Of a DNA stretch of 12,016 nucleotides, positions 5,528-10,670 are shown one piece after another (within the stretch, counting starts at the first letter, position 1; the number at the start of each line of letters is the position of its first letter). Source of the stretch: a bacterium (GTDB taxonomy: Bacteria > Patescibacteriota > Minisyncoccia > UBA6257 > 1-14-0-10-44-23); the NCBI GenBank assembly GCA_030699515.1, contig JAUYME010000033.1:1-12016 (forward strand). Reading direction: 5' to 3'. The notes under the pieces were generated by a model. The model made no database searches and was not told where the DNA came from. It saw only the letters and a list, made by a program, of their open reading frames with translations. A program made the translations under genes and the position numbers.

Positions 5528-6655
5528 ATGCCAAAAAATAGTCCAAAGCTAAAAACCTGGATAGAACTTTCTCAAAAAGCGCTCAGCCACAACCTTTCTG
5601 CAATGCGTTCATTGCTTCCCCACAATGGGAAAATCTGGGCGGTTATCAAATCAAATGCCTACGGACACGGTCTTTTGCACATTGCCAAACTGCTTAACGA
5701 GAAGGTAGATGGATTTTGCACAGACTCTGTTATTGAAGCTTTAAAGCTCAGACAGCAGGGAGTCAAAGCCCCAATTCTTACAATTGGCCCAAGCATTGAA
5801 GAAATGCTCACCTCTGCAGCCACGGAAGATATTACTCTTAGCGTTTCAAGTGAGGCGTCATTGGATGCAATAGCAGAGCTCTCAAACGGCGGGCGAGCCC
5901 CAAGTTTTCATATCAAAGTTGACACCGGAATGCACCGCCAAGGCTTCTACCCAAAAGACCTAAAGGAAATTTTAAAGCAAATTAAAAAACACAATCTTCC
6001 GCTTAAAGGAATTTATTCTCATTTTGCCGCCGCCAAAGATCCGGTTTATAGAAGCTACACTCAAGATCAATTTAAGCAATTTCAAACTGCTGTAACCCTT
6101 GCGGAGGCAGAAGGGTTCACAAATTTAGAAAAACATATTGCCGCTACGCCGGCCCTTATGCTTTCAGGCGACTACACCATGGATTTTGCCCGCATCGGAG
6201 CAGGTCTTTACGGTATTTACCCCTCAAAAGAACTGGAAATGCATATGCAAAGCCTGGAACTGCAACCGGTATTAAGCTGGCACACAAGAATTTCCGAAAT
6301 CAAAGTTGTAGCTAAAGACTGCTACATTGGCTACGATCTAGGCTACAAAACAAACAGAAAAACAAAAGCGGCAATTCTCCCCATTGGCTACTGGCACGGC
6401 TTAGACAAGCGCCTTTCCAACACAGGCTCTGTCCTGATAAAAGGCAAACTTGCCCCAATTATTGGAAAAATTTCCATGGATATCACAGTTGTTGATATTA
6501 GCGACATAAACTCTGCTGTTGATGACGAAGTGGTTTTGATTGGCCAACAACAAAAAGAAAGTATTAGCCTTTGGGATCACGCCCGCTGGGCCAACACTAG
6601 CGCACAGGAGATTGCAGTAAGCCTTAACCCGCTTCTCAAAAAGGAAATCGTATAG
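5528..6655 (+). CDS. alr: Alanine racemase
   Basis: PLP enzyme that interconverts L- and D-alanine in the cytoplasm and supplies D-Ala for peptidoglycan. The 375-residue length is normal. An alpha/beta barrel carries Lys41 in AVIKSNAYGHG as the PLP lysine. KVDTGMHRQGF (130-140) is the substrate-carboxylate segment with Arg137, and ARIGAGLYG (221-229) binds cofactor phosphate. In the C-terminal beta domain Tyr269 (IGYDLGY) aligns with the second catalytic base, followed by PIGYWHG (285-291) and KISMDITVVD (314-323). The family's usual GYADG is GYWHG here, a mild departure near the active site. All catalytic residues are present, so the enzyme is probably active. It is expressed from its own leaderless-type promoter. 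The FtsQ-like gene follows after 124 bp. Confidence 0.96.
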   Translation: MPKNSPKLKTWIELSQKALSHNLSAMRSLLPHNGKIWAVIKSNAYGHGLLHIAKLLNEKVDGFCTDSVIEALKLRQQGVKAPILTIGPSIEEMLTSAATEDITLSVSSEASLDAIAELSNGGRAPSFHIKVDTGMHRQGFYPKDLKEILKQIKKHNLPLKGIYSHFAAAKDPVYRSYTQDQFKQFQTAVTLAEAEGFTNLEKHIAATPALMLSGDYTMDFARIGAGLYGIYPSKELEMHMQSLELQPVLSWHTRISEIKVVAKDCYIGYDLGYKTNRKTKAAILPIGYWHGLDKRLSNTGSVLIKGKLAPIIGKISMDITVVDISDINSAVDDEVVLIGQQQKESISLWDHARWANTSAQEIAVSLNPLLKKEIV

Positions 6656-6779
6656 TAAACACCAATACACGAATAAACACCAATCATCTAATGAAGTGCT
6701 GAACTGTCAATGAACCAATGGGCCGCCTAAAATTAATTCGGCGATTAGTGGAGAATTAGTGAATTAGTGTTTAAAAATT
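6656..6779. repeat. Spacer word repeats (AAACACCAAT and GAATTAGTG)
   Basis: The alr to FtsQ-like spacer repeats AAACACCAAT (6657-6666 and 6675-6684) and then (GA)GAATTAGTG / GAATTAGTG (6752-6769) next to the start codon. It contains only a weak hairpin GCCG/CGGC (about 6722-6742) and no clear promoter at the spacing used by other genes. Read-through from alr is plausible. Confidence 0.45.
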
Positions 6780-7577
6780 ATGAGCTACCAAAGCAAGCGC
6801 ATCCAACAGGAAAAAAGGAACAAAAAAATCACACTGGTTCTTTTGCTACTTGTCATTATTGCCCTGCTTGCAACCATAGCCATCTTCTTTAACAACTCCA
6901 AATATTCAAAGATTAGCCAGTTCACAGTTACCGGCCTAAAAAACACCGAGAACCCAAATGAATTTGTGGAGCTTATGAAGCTTCAGGCAGAACATGGCTT
7001 ATTGGCCAAAATTTTAAGTTTGGACAATTATTTCGCATGGGGCGAGAGAACGCACTATAAAAATCCGCAGTACAAAGAGATTACAATGCAAAAAAATTTT
7101 AATGAAAGAACCATCAATTTTTTTGTTCAGCTAAAAGAACGCTATGCGATTTGGTGCAAAGTAGAAATAGAAAGCGAGCTGGAAAATTGCCGTTGGATAG
7201 ACAACGAAGGCACTGCGTTTGAGTCGGCTCCAAAAAGCAGCGGACAGCTTATCCCAAGCATTGGCGAAAATGTAAAAATGGCGGAATTTTCAGCAAATGC
7301 TCAAATTATGTCCAGCTCAAAATTCAACTACATTAAAAACATTCTGGACACATTGAGAGAGCTGGGAATTCAAAGAGAGTCTGTACTGCTAATGCGGCAA
7401 CTTCAAGAACTGCACATCCAAAGCACCAGCGGCACAAAAATAGTTTTTTCTCTGCGCTTTGACCCAAGCGAAACCGCCCTGCCTGCAATTGCAGAGTTTG
7501 ATTCCGACCCTGGCCTCAATTTCTTTTCCGAAATCAACCTCGCAGTAGAAGGACGAGCGTTCACCACCGCTCGCTAG
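6780..7577 (+). CDS. FtsQ/DivIB-like cell division protein
   Basis: A 265-residue bitopic membrane protein. A basic cytoplasmic N-terminus (1-16) is followed by one membrane helix (about 17-37) and an outside domain. The outside part starts with a POTRA-like segment ISQFTVTGLKNTENPNEFVELMKL (45-68). FtsQ-type features follow: INFFVQLKERYAIWC (112-126), CRWIDNEGTAFE (137-148), a SGQLIPSIGENV region, and a final sheet ELHIQSTSGTKIVFSL. FtsQ/DivIB links early and late divisome proteins during septal wall synthesis. Similarity is by architecture and motif pattern rather than strong identity. Cys126 and Cys137 could form a disulfide outside the membrane. The position after alr fits a wall-synthesis and division neighbourhood. 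No SD is seen before the ATG, which gives the only start including the complete N-terminal segment. Confidence 0.72.
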   Translation: MSYQSKRIQQEKRNKKITLVLLLLVIIALLATIAIFFNNSKYSKISQFTVTGLKNTENPNEFVELMKLQAEHGLLAKILSLDNYFAWGERTHYKNPQYKEITMQKNFNERTINFFVQLKERYAIWCKVEIESELENCRWIDNEGTAFESAPKSSGQLIPSIGENVKMAEFSANAQIMSSSKFNYIKNILDTLRELGIQRESVLLMRQLQELHIQSTSGTKIVFSLRFDPSETALPAIAEFDSDPGLNFFSEINLAVEGRAFTTAR

Positions 7578-7583
7578 GCGGCA

Positions 7584-7652
7584 GAATTATGAATCTAGAA
7601 TTATGAATTATGAAAAGAACTTCCGCCCGCCTGCGCGCGACTCGTTCGCGCG
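7584..7652. other. GAATTATG word repeat and GC-rich hairpin
   Basis: After the FtsQ-like stop, GAATTATGAA-type words recur (7584-7614). They are followed by a strong hairpin CGCGCGA-CTCGT-TCGCGCG (7634-7652). There is no T-run, so it is not a classical terminator, but it may insulate the next promoter at 7670. Confidence 0.5.
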
Positions 7653-7669
7653 GGGAGGTACTTTCGTAA

Positions 7670-7675
7670 GATAAT
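7670..7675 (+). promoter_or_regulatory. -10 element of the 7682 gene
   Basis: GATAAT ends six bases before the ATG at 7682, the same spacing as at 1027, 9045 and 10659. A leaderless transcript is predicted. No extended TG and no -35 are seen. Confidence 0.45.
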
Positions 7676-7681
7676 TTCGTA

Positions 7682-8065
7682 ATGCTTACTTTACCCAAAA
7701 ATGACAGTAGGTTCAGTTGGACTACACATATCAAGAGCAAGATGATGTTTTATCATATTTCTGGGGCTCAAATTAACCGAATTTTTCGCCATCCGGACAG
7801 AGTAGAGGAAGGTATTGCCCCAAACACCGTTGCCGCAATGAAAACGAGGAAAAAAGGAGGCAATAAAAAAGGTAGCGAAGAAATCTGGATAATGTACCAA
7901 ATGAACAAAAAGCCTTCGTCTAAAAATCTAAAATCTAACCGTCTAAAATCTAGTAGAATCACCATGATTAGCGCGTGGCGCTATCCGGGCAAAACCAAAG
8001 CAGGGGAGAGGCCAAAGATCCCGGAAGGCTTGCTCGACGAGCTAAAAATGGAAGGGTTGATCTAA
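7682..8065 (+). CDS. Small hypothetical protein, DUF4258/BrnT-like appearance
   Basis: A 127-residue protein whose pattern recalls small RelE/BrnT-type or DUF4258 folds. WTTHIKSKMMFYHISGAQINRIFRHPDRVEEG (13-44) matches their early helices, EIWIMYQ (67-73) a beta strand, and ITMISAWRYPGKTK (93-106) the last strand. The assignment is by pattern only, and no toxin activity is claimed. No antitoxin-like partner is adjacent. Residues 79-92 (SSKNLKSNRLKSSR) are encoded by a copy of an intergenic repeat (7918-7959) that separates the last two strands, so the protein appears to have absorbed a repeat in frame. The C-terminal tail GLLDELKMEGLI is echoed by a degenerate copy at 8763-8804. The ATG at 7682 is placed by the -10 six bases upstream. 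Confidence 0.7.
   Translation: MLTLPKNDSRFSWTTHIKSKMMFYHISGAQINRIFRHPDRVEEGIAPNTVAAMKTRKKGGNKKGSEEIWIMYQMNKKPSSKNLKSNRLKSSRITMISAWRYPGKTKAGERPKIPEGLLDELKMEGLI
7918..7959. repeat. CCGTCTAAAATCTAG repeat inside a coding gene
   Basis: The words TCTAAAAA, TCTAAAA, TCTAACCG and TCTAAAATCTAG lie in tandem and end in TAGTAGAAT. The same family occurs at 10615-10650 (CTAGCCGTCTAATAGTCTAG, ending CTAGTTGAAT) and at 8715-8736 (GGTCTAAAATCTAGC), both outside genes. Here it stays in frame with no stop codon. Confidence 0.65.
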
Positions 8066-8067
8066 AC

Positions 8068-8096
8068 TTGCCCAAAAACAAAATTTATTGTATTTT
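8068..8096 (+). promoter_or_regulatory. Possible promoter of the RNA ligase-like gene
   Basis: TTGCCC (8068-8073), a 17-bp spacer and TATTTT (8091-8096). Transcription would start near 8103, leaving a leader of about 18 nt that contains the SD. Confidence 0.4.
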
Positions 8097-8120
8097 AAAC
8101 TCCTCCCAGGAGGAAACACC

Positions 8121-8660
8121 ATGTCTGCAAAGCACCTCATCGCGATTCCTTTGCCGGCAAAAGAGTCCGGCGAAATTGCACAGATCTACCGTCAGCACTG
8201 TGGCGATAGAGCGCCAAGGAGGATTGGCCCTCACATCACCCTAATCTATCCGTTTAGGGTTGATGTCGGAAAGCTCCCTCTGGTCAACAGCATTCTTGCG
8301 GAAGCAGCCGCTGCCGTTGATCCGCTGGCCATTGAACTTGACGGAATTGACTGTTTCGAAAACAAAGAAGCAGTCATCTACGCCAAGGTCAGCCCGAATA
8401 ATGGCCTCACCATACTCCAGAGCCGCCTCATGCGCCAACTTGCTCCGAGCATCACCTTCCAAGGAGAAGTGTTCGAGAGCTTTCACCCGCACGTCACCCT
8501 AGCAAAGGGGCTAAGCCAAAAAGAGCGCGAATCGCTCTTCGGCGAGCTTCAATCGCTCCATCTCCGCTACCGCTTCCAATGCGACTGGTTCTGCCTCTAC
8601 CAGCTGAACCAGTCGCACACGAAGTGGGAAGAGATGCAGGCCTTCCCCCTGTCAGCCTGA
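8121..8660 (+). CDS. 2'-5' RNA ligase-like 2H phosphoesterase
   Basis: A 179-residue protein of the 2H phosphoesterase superfamily (LigT/ThpR and YjcG-like). Both signature motifs are present: HITLIYPF (His38 and Thr40) in the first half and HPHVTLAKG (His124 and Thr126) in the second. These proteins hydrolyse or join 2',5'- or 2',3'-cyclic phosphate RNA ends; the physiological substrate is often unknown. The start at 8121 is chosen over an in-frame ATG at 8088 because AGGAGG (8108-8113) lies 7 nt upstream and the conserved domain starts there (KHLIAIPLP). The gene is GC-rich in third positions, monocistronic and followed by a GC hairpin, like the genes at 306 and 10508 and unlike its A+T-rich neighbours. 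CTCCT (8100-8104) can pair with AGGAG (8108-8112), which could mask the SD. Confidence 0.9.
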   Translation: MSAKHLIAIPLPAKESGEIAQIYRQHCGDRAPRRIGPHITLIYPFRVDVGKLPLVNSILAEAAAAVDPLAIELDGIDCFENKEAVIYAKVSPNNGLTILQSRLMRQLAPSITFQGEVFESFHPHVTLAKGLSQKERESLFGELQSLHLRYRFQCDWFCLYQLNQSHTKWEEMQAFPLSA

Positions 8661-8677
8661 CGCCCGCGACGCCGATG

Positions 8678-8699
8678 CCCCGCGCTATCCAGTGCGGGG
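8678..8699 (+). terminator. Hairpin after the RNA ligase-like gene
   Basis: CCCCGC (8678-8683) pairs with GCGGGG (8694-8699) across a 10-nt loop, 17 nt after the stop. The following sequence is only moderately T-rich (AATCTTCATT), so it is a weaker intrinsic terminator than the others in this window. Confidence 0.55.
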
Positions 8700-8762
8700 A
8701 ATCTTCATTCCATTGTCTAGTGGTCTAAAATCTAGCTACATATAAAACTCTCAATAGAAATT

Positions 8763-8804
8763 GTTAGCCTCCTTGACGAGCTTAAAATTGAAGGGTTAAT
8801 ATAA
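8763..8804 (+). pseudogene. Degenerate C-terminal copy of the 7682-8065 gene
   Basis: Translation gives SLLDELKIEGLI and then a stop, against GLLDELKMEGLI and stop at the end of the intact gene (8029-8065). The DNA is also similar (GACGAGCT.AAAAT.GAAGGGTT.AT.TAA), but diverged. The copy of the TCTAAAATCTAG repeat just upstream (8715-8736) parallels the one inside the intact gene, so a larger segment was probably duplicated and eroded. The frame is closed upstream by TAG (8733-8735). Confidence 0.6.
8773..8802 (+). promoter_or_regulatory. Promoter of the structured RNA candidate
   Basis: TTGACG (8773-8778), an 18-bp spacer and TAATAT (8797-8802). It lies wholly within the degenerate gene copy; the intact copy has CTCGAC at the -35 position, so the better hexamer arose in the decayed one. 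The predicted start near 8808 coincides with the first base of the first stem of the RNA candidate. Confidence 0.5.
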
Positions 8805-8807
8805 AAG

Positions 8808-8981
8808 CACGATGCTACACGCTAAGTCCCACTGGGGCCACGCGCCAGCATCGTGGAATGCCGGTAGGCCACCGGCGTTTTCAAACGATCGCCCACATCC
8901 CACAACGCAGGAGACCCCTACGGCTTCGGCCGCACCGTCCCTTCCGCCGGCACCGTCGGCGGGAGGGGCACTTTTCTTTTT
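8808..8981 (+). ncRNA. Candidate structured small RNA, about 174 nt
   Basis: A GC-rich segment in an A+T-rich spacer. In order it has a perfect 9-bp stem CACGATGCT/AGCATCGTG (8808-8816 with 8847-8855) enclosing a small hairpin (8826-8838), a perfect 6-bp stem GCCGGT/ACCGGC (8860-8865 with 8871-8876), a C(UUCG)G tetraloop hairpin CGGC-TTCG-GCCG (8921-8932), and a 13-bp terminator hairpin with T-tail. A promoter predicts the start at the first stem. It was not recognised as tmRNA, 6S, SRP, RNase P or tRNA. An alternative is the leader or relic of a lost GC-rich cassette. Confidence 0.55.
8937..8981 (+). terminator. Strong intrinsic terminator
   Basis: Bases 8937-8949 pair with 8957-8969 (13 bp, two G-U) around a 7-nt loop, followed by ACTTTTCTTTTT. 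It is textbook in form. It ends about 75 bp before ychF, with no gene directly upstream, so it must serve a non-coding transcript or read-through. Confidence 0.88.
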
Positions 8982-9021
8982 AACACACAAAAGCTATTCT
9001 AATTGTCCTAATCCTATTAGT

Positions 9022-9058
9022 CATATTCTTAATTCATAATTCCATATTCTTAATTCAT
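9022..9058 (+). promoter_or_regulatory. Duplicated -10/start region of ychF
   Basis: CATATTCTTAATTCAT occurs twice, identically, at 9022-9037 and 9043-9058, a 21-bp shift. The second copy contains a -10-like TATTCT (9045-9050) six bases before the ATG at 9057. The first copy reproduces the same arrangement but lacks the G of ATG. No SD is present. Confidence 0.55.
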
Positions 9059-10064
9059 GCGTTTAAGTATCGGAATCGTTGGCCTTCCCAATGTAGGAAA
9101 GTCCACACTCTTCAACCAAATAACTAAAAATCAGGTCTTGGCAGCCAACTATCCCTTTGCCACCATAGACCCAAACGTTGGCGTTGTTGAGGTACCCGAT
9201 CAGCGTTTAGATAAGCTTACAGAAATTTCAAAATCCGAAAAAAGAGTTCCCGCAATTGTAGAATTCTACGACATTGCCGGTCTGGTTAAAGGCGCAAGTA
9301 GCGGCGAAGGCTTAGGAAATAAATTCCTTTCTCATATTCGCGAAACCCAAGCAATTGTTCACGTTCTTCGCTGTTTTCAAAATGAAGAAATTATTCACGT
9401 AGCGAACAAAGTAGATCCGCTTTCCGATTTAGAAATTATAAATGCAGAGCTAGCCCTAAAGGACATAGAAACGCTGGAAAAACGTATTGACAAGGCAGAG
9501 GGAGAAGCAAAGGCGGCTCCGCCAGCTGGCGGAAAACAGGCGCAGAAAGATTTTGAGCTCCTAGATAAAACTAGAGAGGCCCTTTCTCAGGGCGAAAGCA
9601 TTATAGAGCTAGCAGGCGAGCCGGTTATTAAAGAGCTTCGTCTACTAAGCACAAAGAAAAAGCTTTATTTGCTTAACGGAGACGAAAGTGACGTCAGCGA
9701 GGAGCTAAAAGCAAAAATCAAAGCGGAAGGTAGCGCTTTTGTTGTAGCAAACCTAGGAAAAGAACCAGTTTTAAATGAACTAATAAAAAAAGCCTACGAA
9801 GTGCTTGGCCTTATTAGCTTTTTCACAACCGGCGAAGAAGAGAGCAGAGCCTGGACAATTCGCGACGGCTCTACCGCACCCCAAGCCGCCGGAGCAATCC
9901 ACACAGATTTTGAAAATAAATTTATCCGCGCCGAAGTTGTTGCTTACAGCGACCTAATAGAGGCTGGAAGCTGGAACGGAGCAAAGCAAAAAGGCAAAAT
10001 GCGAGTAGAAGGCAAAGAATACATCGTCCAAGACGGCGACGTGATGGTCATCAGACACGGCTAA
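9057..10064 (+). CDS. ychF: YchF/OLA1-family P-loop NTPase
   Basis: A TRAFAC-class NTPase of the Obg family that prefers ATP over GTP and associates with ribosomes; roles in translation and stress response are described for the family. Visible motifs are the P-loop GLPNVGKST (9-17), NYPFATIDPNVGVV (31-44), the Walker B/G3 segment YDIAGLVKGASSGEGLGNKFL (71-91), HVANKVDPL (114-122), and NGDE (207-210), which fits the NxxE form of the G4 region linked to adenine preference. The helical part (about 125-195) is followed by a C-terminal TGS domain (from about 250: ISFFTTG, AWTIRDGSTAPQAAGAIHTDF). At 335 residues it is shorter than the roughly 360 usual in bacteria; the loss seems to lie in the helical and central region. 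Its start is fixed by the N-terminal RLSIGIVG. Confidence 0.96.
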   Translation: MRLSIGIVGLPNVGKSTLFNQITKNQVLAANYPFATIDPNVGVVEVPDQRLDKLTEISKSEKRVPAIVEFYDIAGLVKGASSGEGLGNKFLSHIRETQAIVHVLRCFQNEEIIHVANKVDPLSDLEIINAELALKDIETLEKRIDKAEGEAKAAPPAGGKQAQKDFELLDKTREALSQGESIIELAGEPVIKELRLLSTKKKLYLLNGDESDVSEELKAKIKAEGSAFVVANLGKEPVLNELIKKAYEVLGLISFFTTGEEESRAWTIRDGSTAPQAAGAIHTDFENKFIRAEVVAYSDLIEAGSWNGAKQKGKMRVEGKEYIVQDGDVMVIRHG

Positions 10065-10127
10065 ACCGCCCTATCTTTTACTATTTCCCTTGTGCCTGCT
10101 GCCTAGTGCCTCATTCAAAAACAGCAA

Positions 10128-10155
10128 GCGGCCGGCTCCTTTCGAAACCGGCCGC
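10128..10155 (-). terminator. Intrinsic terminator of the reverse-strand gene
   Basis: GCGGCCGG (10128-10135) pairs perfectly with CCGGCCGC (10148-10155). Read on the reverse strand, the hairpin is followed by TTGCTGTTTTT. It lies 9 bp after the stop of the 10508-10164 gene. It may also halt transcription from ychF, whose gene ends 63 bp away in convergent orientation. Confidence 0.8.
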
Positions 10156-10163
10156 CATGCGTG

Positions 10164-10508
10164 TCATGCACGAGCCTTAGCCCGCGATGCCAGCAAGCTG
10201 GTGAACTTGCCCGCACCACTGACAATAAGCTTCGTACCGCCGCGCCAGTAGACAGACTCCGCCTCCGCACGACGCCTGTAGAGCTCCAGGAAGGTTTCCC
10301 AGTTCGCGCCGCTACGAGCATAGTCCCGCGCAAGCATGCTACGGTCATATTCAGCCAGGGCTGTCTTCGCGGCATTGGCCAAGAACTGTAACTCCTTCAA
10401 GACCTCCCTCAAGGCATCCATTCGTCTTGCCTTCATCTCCTCTGCAGCCTTTCGCTGCATCGCTTTCTGCTCAGGGCTACCCAAAACAGGATAGTGCAAC
10501 TGATTCAT
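10164..10508 (-). CDS. Small GC-rich helical hypothetical protein
   Basis: I do not recognise the family. The product is 114 residues, rich in Ala, Arg, Leu and Glu, and appears almost wholly helical, with a long amphipathic stretch from about residue 12 to 85 (PEQKAMQRKAAEEMKARRMD...). It has no Cys, signal peptide or membrane helix. A basic tail ends ASRAKARA. The ATG at 10508 is preceded on its strand by TAGGAG (10520-10515) at 6 nt spacing. The gene has its own strong terminator and is convergent with ychF. Like the genes at 306 and 8121, it has GC-rich codons in a setting of A+T-rich genes, suggesting transfer or a different expression class. Possible -35-like TTGACC or TTGAAA hexamers lie upstream on its strand (10561-10585), but no convincing -10 is seen. 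Confidence 0.75.
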   Translation of the reverse strand: MNQLHYPVLGSPEQKAMQRKAAEEMKARRMDALREVLKELQFLANAAKTALAEYDRSMLARDYARSGANWETFLELYRRRAEAESVYWRGGTKLIVSGAGKFTSLLASRAKARA

Positions 10509-10614
10509 GTTCTTCTCCTAGGCAACGATTGCACTCAAAGAAAAGCATTAAGCCAAAGTAAGGTCAATAGTTTGAAGAGTTTCAACTTCCGCCTTTCTCG
10601 TTTTTCCTGTTTTT

Positions 10615-10650
10615 CTAACAGTCTAGAAATCTAGCCGTCTAATAGTCTAG
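10615..10650. repeat. CTAGCCGTCTAATAGTCTAG spacer repeat
   Basis: The words AGTCTAG, AATCTAG, CCGTCTAA and AGTCTAG stand in tandem just before the promoter at 10656. It is the closest relative of the repeat inside the 7682 gene (7918-7959); both end in CTAGTwGAAT. Confidence 0.6.
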
Positions 10651-10655
10651 TTGAA

Positions 10656-10664
10656 TGATATAAT
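10656..10664 (+). promoter_or_regulatory. Extended -10 promoter of the 10671 gene
   Basis: TGaTATAAT: TG at 10656-10657 and consensus TATAAT at 10659-10664. Six bases then lead to the ATG at 10671, so a leaderless mRNA is predicted. There is no SD. Confidence 0.65.
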
Positions 10665-10670
10665 TTTTAT

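Larger units (their letters stand above)
8661..9056. other. Gene-free stretch with an RNA candidate
   Basis: Contents in order: hairpin 8678-8699, a TCTAAAATCTAG repeat (8715-8736), a degenerate C-terminal gene copy (8763-8804), a promoter (8773-8802), a structured RNA candidate ending in a terminator (8808-8981), and the duplicated promoter of ychF (9022-9058). The forward frame across 8812-9039 is not called because it runs through the terminator and into the ychF promoter, has no SD, and has low-complexity Pro/Ala composition. Confidence 0.7.

Noticed and set aside
7682..8065. Toxin-antitoxin pair involving the BrnT-like protein
   Set aside because: No overlapping or adjacent antitoxin-like gene exists. 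The neighbours are FtsQ-like and an RNA ligase-like gene with its own signals.
8812..9039. A 75-residue forward frame rich in Pro and Ala
   Set aside because: It runs through a strong intrinsic terminator (8937-8981) and into the duplicated ychF promoter, and it has no SD. The stems beneath it fit an RNA better.
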